A DNA stretch of 64,000 bases, taken from positions 2,666,001 to 2,730,000 of the forward strand of contig NZ_CP053452.2 in assembly GCF_013128195.2 (NCBI RefSeq), in the 5' to 3' direction. Each line of letters starts with the position of its first letter. Within the stretch, counting starts at the first letter, position 1. The stretch is from Frigoriglobus tundricola (lineage in GTDB: Bacteria; Planctomycetota; Planctomycetia; Gemmatales; Gemmataceae). The position numbers and the translations under genes were made by a program. The notes under the pieces are model-generated. The model saw only the letters and a list, made by a program, of their open reading frames with translations, searched no databases and was not told the origin of the DNA. Below are positions 1-13,367 of this stretch, piece by piece.

Positions 1-1248
1 CAGGCCCACCAGCACGGCCGCGGCCGCGCCCGAGGCCAACCGCCGCCGCTTGCGCTCCTCCCGCGCCCGCACCTGCGCCTCCGCCCGTTCGACTTCGGCC
101 CGTAGCAACCGCTCCTCCGCGCGGGCCTCATAGGCCGCGACCGCCGCGGCCACCACACCGGCGTCCGCGAGCCGGTCTTCCCGATTCGGGGCCAGACAGA
201 CCTTCGCGATCCGCACGAGTTCCGCGTCGGCGCCACAGGCGTCCAGTTCGGCGAACGCGTCGGTCAGGTCCCCCTTCGCGGCCTGCCAGTGGATCCCGCC
301 GTGCGCCCCCGAGCCGTAAGGCGGCGCGCCGGTCAGGATCTCACACAGGATGGCCCCGAGGCTGAACACGTCACAGCGCGGATCGAGCCGTTCCACCTCT
401 CCCCGTGCCTGTTCGGGAGCCATGTACGCGACGGTGCCCAGTACCGCCCCGGGGTGGGTGTTGTGGTCCGGATCGCTGAACGCCACGTCGACCGGATCGA
501 CCGGTCCGGGTGCCGCGCCGGCGGCCGACCGGAGCCGCTCGGTTCCGTCGTTGCCGGACAGTTCCTTGGCGAGTCCCCAGTCCATGACCTGCACTTCGCC
601 GAACGCCCCGACCATCACGTTGGCCGGCTTCAGGTCGCGGTGGATCACCCCGCACGCGTGGGCGTAGGCCACCGCCTGGCAAACCTGAGCGAAGATGCGC
701 ACCAGCTCCGCCTGTCGGGCGGCCGGGCCCGAACGGCCCCTGAGCCGCGCCGCGAGCGTTTCGCCCGCGACCAGTTTCATCGTGAAGTAGGGCCGGCCGT
801 CGGGGAGCCGGCCCTTCGTGTGGACCGGCACGATGAAGGGGTGCGCGAGCCCGCCGGTGATCCGGGCCTCATCGAGAAACCTGCGGACCGCGCGCGGGCT
901 GGTGTTGACCTCCGCCCTCATCACCTTGACGGCCAGGAGCCTCTGGAACTCGAGGTCGCGGACGCGCCACACCACCCCCATACCGCCCGCGTCGATCCGG
1001 GCGACGAGTTCGTAGCCGGGCAGCACCGGCGGGTCCCCGTCCTCGGTCCGCGCGTCCCAATCAGGAAGCGTGACGAACGAGCCGGGCACACTCCCGATCA
1101 ACCGCCGCAGCGTCTGCTGGCAATCGGCGCACGTGGCGACGTGGTCCTCGACGGCTCCGACCTCGGACCGCAGGAGCTGGTCACACAGGAACCGCTGAAG
1201 CACCTCCGGAGCGGGGCACGAGATCCGGGGCTTCGGCAAGGTGGGCAT
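1..1248 (-). CDS. Ser/Thr protein kinase, C-terminus cut off by window edge
   Basis: Partial gene: 416 residues are present and the end lies beyond base 1. The N-terminus carries an HxxxCxxC motif (HVATCADC, about residues 37-44) like the zinc-binding part of anti-sigma factors. A protein kinase domain follows: glycine loop (DAGGMGVVW), lysine in [13 protein letters not shown], and DWG in place of DFG (MDWGLAKEL). Near the break a basic stretch (ERKRRRLA) leads into a hydrophobic segment, probably a membrane anchor. The ATG lies inside the upstream sigma factor gene (68-bp overlap), so the two are likely translated together. The zinc motif suggests, by inference, that the kinase also holds the sigma factor. 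Confidence 0.85.
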   Translation of the reverse strand, partial: MPTLPKPRISCPAPEVLQRFLCDQLLRSEVGAVEDHVATCADCQQTLRRLIGSVPGSFVTLPDWDARTEDGDPPVLPGYELVARIDAGGMGVVWRVRDLEFQRLLAVKVMRAEVNTSPRAVRRFLDEARITGGLAHPFIVPVHTKGRLPDGRPYFTMKLVAGETLAARLRGRSGPAARQAELVRIFAQVCQAVAYAHACGVIHRDLKPANVMVGAFGEVQVMDWGLAKELSGNDGTERLRSAAGAAPGPVDPVDVAFSDPDHNTHPGAVLGTVAYMAPEQARGEVERLDPRCDVFSLGAILCEILTGAPPYGSGAHGGIHWQAAKGDLTDAFAELDACGADAELVRIAKVCLAPNREDRLADAGVVAAAVAAYEARAEERLLRAEVERAEAQVRAREERKRRRLASGAAAAVLVGL

Positions 1249-1819
1249 GGCTGTACTCCTCGATCAGCATTTGCTTGACGCGATAGGTCGCCTTGTAGAC
1301 GGACGCGACACTCAGGCTCAGCCCCTCGGCCACCTCGGCGGCCGAGCGCTGCTCGATCAGTGCCTGGTAAAAGGCCTGCCAGGTCGTCTCCTTGAGCTTC
1401 GCGCGGACCCGTTCGACGATCCCCGCGGCGGTGACGCGGGCGCGATCCTCGATGGCCGTGCTCAACTCGACCGCGGCGGGACCCGCCACACCGGCCGCCC
1501 GCGTCTGGAAGCTCGTGCCCCCGACCGCCGCGTACTCGGGCCGCCGCCGCCAAAAGTCCGCGAGGGCGTTGTTGACGACGGTTCTCAGCCAGCCCCGGAA
1601 CTGCCCCCGCGCCGGGTCGTGGGTGTGCACCGGGAGCACCTGGAACAGCTTCAGCAAGACGTCCTGGGTCAGATCCTCGGCGTCGGCCCGCGGTAACCCG
1701 CGGCGCACGCACCAGCCGAGGATCACGCCGTGGTAGCGGGTGTGGAAGGCGGCCCATATTTCGTCGCGGCGGGCGCCCTCTCGCAGATCGCACAACAGCG
1801 AGACGTGAGTCGAAGGCAT
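1181..1819 (-). CDS. ECF-type RNA polymerase sigma factor
   Basis: 212-residue sigma-70 family protein. Region 2 is visible as an aromatic/acidic stretch ending [14 protein letters not shown] followed by [17 protein letters not shown]; region 4 is the helix-turn-helix around [25 protein letters not shown]. The ATG at 1819 was chosen because the sigma fold begins right after it (MPSTHVSLL); the open frame extends further upstream but with low-complexity Arg/Pro sequence. It overlaps the start of the kinase gene downstream and is divergent from the surface protein at 2177, a plausible regulatory target (inference). Confidence 0.82.
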   Translation of the reverse strand: MPSTHVSLLCDLREGARRDEIWAAFHTRYHGVILGWCVRRGLPRADAEDLTQDVLLKLFQVLPVHTHDPARGQFRGWLRTVVNNALADFWRRRPEYAAVGGTSFQTRAAGVAGPAAVELSTAIEDRARVTAAGIVERVRAKLKETTWQAFYQALIEQRSAAEVAEGLSLSVASVYKATYRVKQMLIEEYSHAHLAEAPDLVPRSGGASAVPV

Positions 1820-2176
1820 CGGCACAGTAACGGTCTCCGGCACTCCGGGCGGCGAGTGCGATGGTACGGACTCGGTTGGACTCACACCGGCGGGCCCCGA
1901 CCGGTGGGTACCGACCGTCAAACTTCGCTCGCCCGTCTCCGGCAGTTTCAGCCGCGCGGTGTCCAAATCGAGCGTACTCCCTGGTGAAAGACGGCTGGCC
2001 GTTGCCGCCCGCCGCGCGGCCCCACTGCGGCGGCGATGGCCGCCAAGAGGTAATCCGCGTTTGTCGCGGCGGGCGGCCAGTTTCGGGCCGGATTTCGGCA
2101 CGTCGTCGGCAAACCGGCGCCCGCGTCCGTTCACCGATCCCGGAGCGTTCTCCGGGCTCACCGAGGAGTTCTTGTC
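1820..2176. promoter_or_regulatory. Divergent intergenic region between sigma factor and surface protein
   Basis: This 357-bp gap separates the minus-strand sigma factor gene from the plus-strand repeat protein gene and must hold promoters for both. I see no convincing -10/-35 pair or operator palindrome by eye. The bases just before 2177 (tccgaggagttcttgtc) contain a GAGGAG ribosome binding site. No gene is supported here. Confidence 0.4.
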
Positions 2177-5023
2177 ATGCCCTGGTTCCTGAAGCAACTG
2201 TTCGGTTCCAAGACCAACCCGATTCGGCGCCCCCGGTCCGCACACAAGCCGCGGCCGCGCCTGGCGATCGAGGGCCTGGAGGACCGCACGGTCCCGTCAA
2301 CCCTCCAACTCGTCGGTGGCGCCCTGAACTACACCGCGACGGCGGGCGTCGCGAACCACCTCTCCGTGTCGGTCAGCAGCGGCGCCTTCACCATCACCGA
2401 CACCGCCGAGACCATCACCGTCGTCGGGGTCGCCGGCGCCGCCGGCAGCGGGACGCACACGGTCGCCTTTTCCTCAACCGCGGTCCCGGCCGCCGGCATG
2501 GTCCTCAACCTCGGCGACATGGCCGACACGGTGAGCATCGGGGCGACGACCAACCCCATCTCGGTCAAGGCCGGTGACGGAGACGACACGATCGACGTCG
2601 GCACCTTCGGCAGCGGCTCGCTGAACGACATCCAGGCGCCCGTGACCGTGGACGGCGGGACCGGGACCGACACGCTGCGGATCAACGACTCGGCGAGCTT
2701 CGTCGGCGGCCCGTACACGATCAACTCCGCCCAGGTGGCGTCGGGCGGGCGCACCGTGAATTACACCGGGACCGAGAACCTGGCGGTCACCGGCGGGTTC
2801 GTCGGCGACACGTTCAACGTTCAGTCCACGGCCGTCACCGTGCAGACGACGCTCACCGGCGGTCCGAACGGCGCCACGTTCAACCTGGGCGGCACGGACA
2901 ACACGCTCGCCAACATTCGGGGCGCCGTCGCCCTCAACGGCGGCCCCCCGGGCGGCTCCGCCGCGACCGTGGTGAACCTCATCGACGAGGGGACCGGCGC
3001 CCGCGCCTACACCGTGCAGGCGAACGGCGTGTCCCGCGCCGGGATCGGCGCCGTGTCGTACACCGGCGTGCAACAGGTGGCGCTCGACGCCGGGTCCGGG
3101 AGCGACAGCGTGACCGTTCTGGCGACCGCGCCCGGAACGGCGCTCGTGCTCAACATGGGTGCCGGCAACGACGTGGTCACCATCGGCTCCGCCACCACCG
3201 CTACGGACAACGTCCGCGGGGCCGTCACGGTCAACGGCGGGGACGGGACCGACGCGGTCGTGCTGAACGACCAGGCGGATACCGTCGGCAACTTTTACGG
3301 GATCACCAGCACCACGGTGCGGCGCAACTTCACCACGCTCCTGAACTACGCGACCGCGGAGAGCCTGACCCTCAGCGCCGGCGCCGGCAACGACACGGCG
3401 GTCGTCAAGAGCACCCGCGCGGGCACCCCCGTCACCCTCAAGATGGGCGCCGGCGACGACGTCGCGGACATCGAGAGCGATAACGACACGCTCGACGACA
3501 TCCAGGGGGCCGTGACCGTGGACGGCCAGGCCGGGTCGGACCAGTTGACGATGACCGACACGGGCGCGACCGTGTTCAACACCTACACCATCACCGCGAC
3601 CACGGCGGCGCGCGCCGGGACGGCGACCGTCACCTACGCCAACCTCGAAAACCTGAACGTGAACGCCGGTTCGGCGCCGATCGTCATCATCTTCGCCCGC
3701 CCGCTCGACGAAATCACCACCGGCAACCAGTTCGACGTGAAGGGCACCTCGGCCACCACCACGCTCGGGCTCGGCAGCTACCTGGACACCGTCGCGGTCG
3801 GCAGTGACGCCGGCTCGCTCGACGGCATCAGGGGCGCGCTGAACATCGTCGGCGGCGGGTCCCTGACGCTCAACGACCAGGGGGACAACAACGGCAACAC
3901 GTACACCGTCAACACCCAAACGGTCGCACGCTCCGGGGCGGCCCTGATCTCCTACGATCTGGGCGCCCCGAGCGCGAACGGCTTCCAGGGGCTGACGATC
4001 AACACCGGCGCGTTCAACGACACCGTCAACTTGCAGACCACGGTCGGTCCGACCGTGGTGAACACCGGGGCCGGCAACGACGCGCTCATCGTCGGCTCAC
4101 CCACGGTCGGTCTCTCCCGGACCGGCAGCGTTCAGTTCGATGGCGGGGCGGGGACCGACGCACTCGTTCTGAACGACAACGTCGGCGCCATGTTCGGCGT
4201 CGGGGCCGAATATGATATTTTATCGGACTCCGTCTTGTGCGAACTCAACTCGGTCTTAGTCGGGTTCAAGTACGCCGCCGCCGAGAGCGTGACGGTCGAT
4301 GCCGGGGCCGGGGACGACAAGTTCTTCGTCGTCAGCACCGCGGCGGCGGCCCCGGTCGTCCTCAACGGCGGCGCCGGTAACGACACGTTCTCCGTCGGGG
4401 ACAGTCGGGTCTCGGCGTCGGGGGCGCCGGCCCCGGTGTTCGCGAACTTACTGGGCAAGGTGACGATCGATGGCCAGAGCGGCACCAACACCTTGGACTA
4501 CTCCGCGCTCTCGGTCGGCATCCGCGTCGATCTGCCCCTGGGCACCGCTTCGGGTGTGGCCGGCGGCCTGAAAAGCATCCAGAACGTCAACGGCAGCCAG
4601 GGCAACGACATCATCGTCGGCGACGCCCAGGCCAACACCCTCTTCGGCAACGGCGGCCGCGACATCCTCATCGGCGGCGCCGGGGGCGACCTCCTCTTCG
4701 GCGGCAACGGCGATGACATCCTCATCGGCGACAGCACGGTCTACGACCAGAACCCCGCCGCGCTGGAGAGCCTCATGGCCGAGTGGGGCCGCACCGATCT
4801 CACCGGGACCGCGCAGGAGCAGTACATGGCGCGCATCGGTCACCTCGTCGGGTTCACGCCCGGCGGGCTGAACGGCGCGACCCGGCTGGACCTCAGCAAG
4901 GTGACCAGTGACGGGGCGGACGACGGGCTCGACGGCAACGGGACGGACTCGGCCCCGGACTGGTTCTTCCTGACCGGCACCGACACCGTCGGCGACCTGG
5001 CCCCGACGGAACGCGTCAACTAA
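2177..5023 (+). CDS. Large secreted RTX-like repeat protein
   Basis: 948 residues. The N-terminus (basic stretch, then LAIEGLEDRTVPS at about 31-43) is the segment typical of exported Gemmataceae proteins. The body consists of roughly 65-100-residue beta-rich repeats with recurring phrases: GAGNDxxxV, GAVTVNGGDGTD, VLNDQAD, YTI-TTVxR, then a Tyr-Thr strand. Near the C-terminus are RTX-like nonapeptides (GGAGGDLLFGGNGDDILIGD, about 836-855) that would bind calcium, followed by about 95 residues without repeats. Probably cell-surface or extracellular; the exact role is unknown. A strong ribosome binding site supports the ATG. Divergent from a sigma factor operon, convergent with the next kinase. 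Confidence 0.85.
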   Translation: MPWFLKQLFGSKTNPIRRPRSAHKPRPRLAIEGLEDRTVPSTLQLVGGALNYTATAGVANHLSVSVSSGAFTITDTAETITVVGVAGAAGSGTHTVAFSSTAVPAAGMVLNLGDMADTVSIGATTNPISVKAGDGDDTIDVGTFGSGSLNDIQAPVTVDGGTGTDTLRINDSASFVGGPYTINSAQVASGGRTVNYTGTENLAVTGGFVGDTFNVQSTAVTVQTTLTGGPNGATFNLGGTDNTLANIRGAVALNGGPPGGSAATVVNLIDEGTGARAYTVQANGVSRAGIGAVSYTGVQQVALDAGSGSDSVTVLATAPGTALVLNMGAGNDVVTIGSATTATDNVRGAVTVNGGDGTDAVVLNDQADTVGNFYGITSTTVRRNFTTLLNYATAESLTLSAGAGNDTAVVKSTRAGTPVTLKMGAGDDVADIESDNDTLDDIQGAVTVDGQAGSDQLTMTDTGATVFNTYTITATTAARAGTATVTYANLENLNVNAGSAPIVIIFARPLDEITTGNQFDVKGTSATTTLGLGSYLDTVAVGSDAGSLDGIRGALNIVGGGSLTLNDQGDNNGNTYTVNTQTVARSGAALISYDLGAPSANGFQGLTINTGAFNDTVNLQTTVGPTVVNTGAGNDALIVGSPTVGLSRTGSVQFDGGAGTDALVLNDNVGAMFGVGAEYDILSDSVLCELNSVLVGFKYAAAESVTVDAGAGDDKFFVVSTAAAAPVVLNGGAGNDTFSVGDSRVSASGAPAPVFANLLGKVTIDGQSGTNTLDYSALSVGIRVDLPLGTASGVAGGLKSIQNVNGSQGNDIIVGDAQANTLFGNGGRDILIGGAGGDLLFGGNGDDILIGDSTVYDQNPAALESLMAEWGRTDLTGTAQEQYMARIGHLVGFTPGGLNGATRLDLSKVTSDGADDGLDGNGTDSAPDWFFLTGTDTVGDLAPTERVN

Positions 5024-5198
5024 GCAGCTCGGGACGATGCGAGAACGACGGGGCGACGGGGCCGCCGGCCCCGCCGCCCGGGGCGGTTCCCTTCCTCCCC
5101 GCGCGCACCGCGGGCGCCGGTCGCCGCTGCCCGCGCCGCTCTCGTCGGGAGCGGGGCGCGTCTTCGAAGAGCGTTTGACACGGCACGCGCCCGCGGGG

Positions 5199-8669
<3,471 letters not shown>

Positions 8670-8745
8670 CCCTCGGCCCCAATGGCGGCGCCCCCGGAGG
8701 CACCGAGCGCCGGGCGGCCCACGCGCTCGGACGCGGCGCGCGGGC

Positions 8746-9345
8746 TCACTCGGCCCCGGCCCGTAAGCGCTCCAGGCGCTTCCGGATGTGCTCGCGGAGG
8801 CGGCGCACGGACCGCTCCGCCCGGCCCAGGAGCGCGCTGATCTCGGTGGCCGTGTGCCCCTGCAAGCTCAGTTCGAGGACCGACCGCTCGTCCGGGTCGT
8901 TGATGGTCCGGAACAGCACGTCCACCGTTTCCGCCAGAGCCGCGGCCTCGTCCGGGAGCGGCTCGCGGTCGAGCGCCAGCTCGGCGACCGCCGGGCCGCT
9001 GTCGCCGCTCCCGCCGGCGGTCTCGCGGGACACGTCCCGTTTCCCCGCGCGGTAGTACGCGGCCCGGTCCGCGCACTTGCGCAGGGTGATCATGGTGAGC
9101 AGGCCCCAAAGGCCGTCCCAGGTGCCGACGTCCAGTTCCCCGTCGCGCTGCCGGATGAAGAAGCTCTTGTAGGCCGATTGCACCACGTCCTCGGGATCGA
9201 CCTTCACCGCCAACCGGGCGTCCAGGTGACAGCGGGCCACCCCCGCCAGGCGCGCGGCGAACCGGACGAACACCTCCCGTGCGGCGGCGTCCTCTCCGTC
9301 CCGGAGCCGCCCCATCAGCAGGGCACAAGAATTGTGTGGGAACAT
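8746..9345 (-). CDS. ECF-type RNA polymerase sigma factor
   Basis: 199 residues, starting MFPHNSCALL. Region 2 includes DPEDVVQSAYKSFFIRQRDG and WGLLTMITLRKCADRAAYYRA; region 4 includes ERSVLELSLQGHTATEISALLGRAERSVRRLREHIRKRLERL, a clear helix-turn-helix. GGAGGG and GGAG lie just upstream of the ATG at 9345; the frame is open further 5' but that part runs into the divergent promoter region. It heads an operon with the WD40 kinase and is divergent from the RTX-like protein at 9549. Confidence 0.85.
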   Translation of the reverse strand: MFPHNSCALLMGRLRDGEDAAAREVFVRFAARLAGVARCHLDARLAVKVDPEDVVQSAYKSFFIRQRDGELDVGTWDGLWGLLTMITLRKCADRAAYYRAGKRDVSRETAGGSGDSGPAVAELALDREPLPDEAAALAETVDVLFRTINDPDERSVLELSLQGHTATEISALLGRAERSVRRLREHIRKRLERLRAGAE

Positions 9346-9548
9346 CTCCGACCCTCCGCACCGTAATTCGCAGATTCTTCTGGCCGAGTTTCGCCGAAAT
9401 GCGGATGTACCCGCTGTGCCCGAGACGGTTGTGTACCGTTTTATGCCGGTCCCGATCGCCCGGCGCATGTAACACGGTGTCCGCCGCACGTCGCGCGGCT
9501 CGGCCCGCACCAAACCATACGATTCTCAACCGTTTAGGGGGACATAAA

Positions 9549-12380
9549 ATGTTGCACGTGTTGTTCCGCGCCATGCTCCGCGGCGCCCGGCGCCGGGTCA
9601 TGAAGACGAAGGCGCAACCGTCGTTCAAACTCAACCGGTTCACACCCGCACTCGAATCCCTCACGGACCGCGCTCTGCCCTCCGTGACCGCCACATTTAC
9701 GGCCGCGGCTGGAACGCTCACCGTCGTCGGAGACAATCTGGACAACACCATTACTGTGAGTCGCAATGCCGCTGGGCAGATCCTGGTCAACGGCGGCGCG
9801 GTCGCGGCCCAGGGCGGCACGCCGACCGTCGCCAACACCACACTCGTTCAGGTCTTCGGCCAGGGCGGGAACGACACGATCACCATGAACGAAACCAACG
9901 GCGCGCTGCCGGCGGCGGACCTCTTCGGCGGGGACGGCAACGACACCCTCACGGGCGGGTCCGGCAACGACATGCTGTTCGGTGGAGCGGGTAACGACAC
10001 ACTGTTCGGCAAGGGCGGTAACGACCTGCTGTTCGGTGGCGACGGCAACGATGTCCTCGTCGGCGGCTCAGGTGACGATCAGGTGTTCGGCGGCGCGGGC
10101 AACGACCAGATGGTCTGGAACCCCGGCGACGGCACGGACCTGAACGAGGGCGGCGACGGCACCGACACGGTCGTGGTGAACGGCAGCAACGCCGCCGAGA
10201 CCTTCACCGCCACCGCCAACGGCACGCGCGTGCGCCTCGACCGCACCACCCCGGCCCCGTTCAGCCTCGACATCGGCACCACCGAGAACCTCGTCGTCAA
10301 CATGAACGGCGGCGACGACACGTTCGTCGGGGGCAACGGTCTGGCGCCGCTGATCCACCTCACGGTCGACGGCGGCGCGGGGAACGACACCATCACCGGC
10401 GGGGACGGCAACGACACCCTCATCGGCGGGGACGGCAGCGACACGATCGACGGGGGGCGGGGTAACGACGTGGTGCTGATGGGCGCGGGCAACGACACGT
10501 TCGTGTGGAACCCCGGCGACGGCAGCGACACGGTCGAGGGCCAGGGCGGCGCCGACACCCTGGTCTTCAACGGCTCCAACGTGAGCGAGAACGTCACCAT
10601 CTCGGCCAACGGGTCGCGGGTCCGGCTCACGCGGGACGTGGCGAACATCACCATGGACCTCGACGGGATCGAAGCGATCGACTTTACCGCCCGCGGCGGG
10701 GCCGACACGGTCACGCTCAACGACACAAGTGGCACCAGCCTGAAGGCGCTCAACGTCGATCTCGCGGGCGCACCGGGCACGGGAACGGGCGACGGGCAGA
10801 GCGACCACATCATCCTGAACGGCACCAACCACGCCGATAACGTGAGCGTCACCGGCTCAGGCGGCGCCGTTTCGGTGACCGGACTACCGGCGGCCGTAAA
10901 CATCACGGGGGCCGAAGCGACGGACGCCCTCACGGTGAACCTGCTCGGCGGGAACGATCAGTTTTCCGCTGCCGCGCTCGGCACGGCAATCGCTCTGGTC
11001 GTCGACGGCGGAGCCGGTAACGACACCATTACCGGCAGCAACTTCGCGGACACGCTCATTGGCGGTGACGGCAACGACACGATCGACGGGGGGCGCGGTA
11101 ACGACGTGGTGCTGATGGGCGCGGGCAACGACACGTTCGTGTGGAACCCGGGCGACGGGAGCGACACGGTCGAGGGCCAGGGCGGGTCGGACACCCTGGT
11201 CTTTAACGGCTCCAACGTGAGCGAGAACGTCACCGTCTCGGCCAACGGGTCGCGGGTCCGGCTCACGCGGGACGTGGCGAGCATCATCATGGACCTCAAC
11301 GGGATCGAAACGATCGACTTTAACGCGATGGGCGGGGCCGATGCCGTCACCGTCGGCGACCTCACCGGCACCGACCTCAAGAACGTGCAGCTCAACCTCA
11401 GCAACCAGCCGCACGACCGCGTGACCGTCAACGGCACTGCGGGTAACGACACCATTACCGCGGCGACCAAAGACGGTGCGGTGGTAGTCTCCGGGCTGGC
11501 GGCCCGGGTGCGGGTGACCGGGATCGACGCCGGCCTCGACCAGCTCGCCCTCAACGGGCTCGGCGGGGACGACACCATCAACGCCAGCAAACTGCAAGCG
11601 AACCTGGTGCAGCTCACCCTGTCCGGCGGCGACGGCAACGACACGCTCACCGGTAGCGCCGGGAACGACACGATCGACGGGGGGCGGGGTAACGACGTGG
11701 TGCTGATGGGCGCGGGCAACGACACGTTCGTGTGGAACCCCGGCGACGGCAGCGACACGGTCGAGGGCCAGGGCGGGTCGGACACCCTGGTCTTTAACGG
11801 CTCCAACGTGAGCGAGAACGTCACCGTCTCGGCCAACGGGTCGCGGGTCCGGCTCACGCGGGACGTGGCGAACATCACCATGGACCTGAACGGGATCGAG
11901 GGGATCGTGTTCAACGCGCTGGGCGGGGCCGACAACGTCACGGTCAACGATCTGACCGGGACCGGTGTGAAGAACGTTCAGGTCAACCTCGGCGGCACCA
12001 TTGGCAGCACCACGGGTGATGGGCAAGCCGACACCGTGATTGTCAACGGTACGAGCCAGAACGACACACTTTCCGTGTCCGGCAGCGGCGGACAGGCTCA
12101 GGTCCTCGGATTGGCTGCAACGGTCACAGTCACGGGTGCGGAACCGGCCAACGATACGCTGCAGATCAACACGCTGGCGGGAGACGACGTGGTCGACGCC
12201 ACGGGCCTGGCGGCCTCGGCCATCAAACTCAACGCCAACGGCGGCGACGGTGACGATGTCCTCATCGGTGGGAGCGGGAACGATGTCCTCACCGGCGGCG
12301 CGGGCGACGACATTCTGATCGGCGGTCCGGGCTCCGATACTCTCGACGGCGGACCCGGCAACAACATCCTTATCCCGTGA
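9549..12380 (+). CDS. Large RTX-like calcium-binding surface protein
   Basis: 943 residues from the ATG at 9549, chosen for the strong AGGGGGA site nine bases upstream and because the basic leader followed by TPALESLTDRALPSV matches the Gemmataceae export segment. Many GGxGxDxLxGG nonapeptides (calcium-binding RTX type) occur at about residues 125-190, 275-310, 480-510, 690-710 and again at the C-terminus (GGAGDDILIGGPGSDTLDGG). Three nearly identical ~83-residue blocks lie between. Likely extracellular. A perfect hairpin follows the stop codon. Its promoter region is shared with the divergent sigma factor gene at 9345. Confidence 0.87.
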   Translation: MLHVLFRAMLRGARRRVMKTKAQPSFKLNRFTPALESLTDRALPSVTATFTAAAGTLTVVGDNLDNTITVSRNAAGQILVNGGAVAAQGGTPTVANTTLVQVFGQGGNDTITMNETNGALPAADLFGGDGNDTLTGGSGNDMLFGGAGNDTLFGKGGNDLLFGGDGNDVLVGGSGDDQVFGGAGNDQMVWNPGDGTDLNEGGDGTDTVVVNGSNAAETFTATANGTRVRLDRTTPAPFSLDIGTTENLVVNMNGGDDTFVGGNGLAPLIHLTVDGGAGNDTITGGDGNDTLIGGDGSDTIDGGRGNDVVLMGAGNDTFVWNPGDGSDTVEGQGGADTLVFNGSNVSENVTISANGSRVRLTRDVANITMDLDGIEAIDFTARGGADTVTLNDTSGTSLKALNVDLAGAPGTGTGDGQSDHIILNGTNHADNVSVTGSGGAVSVTGLPAAVNITGAEATDALTVNLLGGNDQFSAAALGTAIALVVDGGAGNDTITGSNFADTLIGGDGNDTIDGGRGNDVVLMGAGNDTFVWNPGDGSDTVEGQGGSDTLVFNGSNVSENVTVSANGSRVRLTRDVASIIMDLNGIETIDFNAMGGADAVTVGDLTGTDLKNVQLNLSNQPHDRVTVNGTAGNDTITAATKDGAVVVSGLAARVRVTGIDAGLDQLALNGLGGDDTINASKLQANLVQLTLSGGDGNDTLTGSAGNDTIDGGRGNDVVLMGAGNDTFVWNPGDGSDTVEGQGGSDTLVFNGSNVSENVTVSANGSRVRLTRDVANITMDLNGIEGIVFNALGGADNVTVNDLTGTGVKNVQVNLGGTIGSTTGDGQADTVIVNGTSQNDTLSVSGSGGQAQVLGLAATVTVTGAEPANDTLQINTLAGDDVVDATGLAASAIKLNANGGDGDDVLIGGSGNDVLTGGAGDDILIGGPGSDTLDGGPGNNILIP
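10441..11915 (+). repeat. Three near-identical ~249-bp coding repeats in the RTX-like gene
   Basis: Copies at about 10441-10689, 11077-11325 and 11667-11915 are almost identical at the DNA level, far more than needed to keep the protein motif. Each encodes a block beginning DTIDGGRGNDVVLMGAGNDT and ending in a GIE motif. The spacers between copies have diverged, which suggests recent copying or gene conversion of this block. Confidence 0.85.
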
Positions 12381-12389
12381 CGACAGGCC

Positions 12390-12429
12390 GGTCGGCCGCG
12401 GAGCAACACCCGTTGCTCCGCGGCCGACC
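12390..12429 (+). terminator. Perfect 18-bp hairpin after RTX-like gene
   Basis: GGTCGGCCGCGGAGCAAC (12390-12407), loop ACCC, then its exact reverse complement (12412-12429). It starts 10 bp after the stop codon. There is no long U tract, so either termination relies on the very stable stem or the element stabilises the mRNA end. Confidence 0.75.
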
Positions 12430-12788
12430 GATATCGTTCGTTTCCGGGGCGCTCTCCGGTTGGGGCGGTGTTTCGGCCAGTTCGTCCTGTTCAAAATGCA
12501 CACCCTCCTCAAGCTCCGGCCTCTCGAGCCGACCCGCCACGGTCGCCTCCAGATCCGTGCCACGGGGTCGATGCGGGCGAACTCAGTTCCGGATCGCCAA
12601 CTCGAAACGACCGGAACTGGTATAAAAGCTTCCTGTGCCCTGCAGGCAGAGAACCGGGAGATCGTTCCATTCCCATTTCGCGCCGCGGCACAAAGATACG
12701 GAGCGTTTCGCTCGGTCGGAGTGCGTTGCGGGCGGGCGGTCTCCCGAACGCGACAACCATCCGACGGCCCTGGTTGCCGAGGCGAGCG
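12430..12788. other. Intergenic region upstream of third sigma factor
   Basis: About 360 bp with no supported gene. It should hold the promoter of the sigma factor-kinase operon that starts at 12789. No clear operator or repeat was seen. Confidence 0.4.
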
Positions 12789-13367
12789 ATGAGCGACATC
12801 ACCCGCGTTCTCAAGGCCGTCGAGCAGGGCGACTCGGGCGCCGTCGAGCAGTTCTGGGCGCTCGTCTACGAAGAGCTCCGCCGCCTCGCGTCCGCGCAGC
12901 TCGCCCGCGAGCAGCCCGGTCAAACGCTCGACGTCACGGCTCTGGTCCACGAAGCTTACCTCCGGCTGGCGGTCGATCAGGAGCACCCCTTCGACAACCG
13001 CCGCCACTTCTTTGCGGCCGCCGCACGGGCCATGCGCCGTATTTTGGTGGACGCCGCTCGCCGCAAGGGGCGCGACAAGCGGGGCGGCGGCCGGTGCCGG
13101 GAGTTCCCTGACCTCGACGCCCTGCACGCCAGCGGAACGCCCGAAGAGGTTCTGGCCCTGCACGAGGCTCTGGACCGGTTCGCCGCAGTCGATCCGGTGC
13201 TGGCCCGACTGGTCGAACTTCGCTTCTTCGTCGGGCTCACTCTGAGCCAGGCCGCCGGATGTCTGGACATCTCCCCGTCCACCGCCGACCGCGGTTGGAG
13301 GTACGCCCGTGCCTGGTTGTACGCCGACATGACCGGCGCGGGCGGTACCGACGGGTCGGACGAGTGA
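12789..13367 (+). CDS. ECF sigma factor, TIGR02999-like subfamily
   Basis: 192 residues. The sequence ([20 protein letters not shown] at the start, then [66 protein letters not shown]) matches the planctomycete/acidobacterial ECF subfamily described by TIGR02999. Region 4 ends with [16 protein letters not shown]. The ATG at 12789 is chosen by this family start; the frame is open upstream without sigma features. Its TGA overlaps the GTG of the kinase gene (GTGA), so the pair is translationally coupled. Confidence 0.9.
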   Translation: MSDITRVLKAVEQGDSGAVEQFWALVYEELRRLASAQLAREQPGQTLDVTALVHEAYLRLAVDQEHPFDNRRHFFAAAARAMRRILVDAARRKGRDKRGGGRCREFPDLDALHASGTPEEVLALHEALDRFAAVDPVLARLVELRFFVGLTLSQAAGCLDISPSTADRGWRYARAWLYADMTGAGGTDGSDE

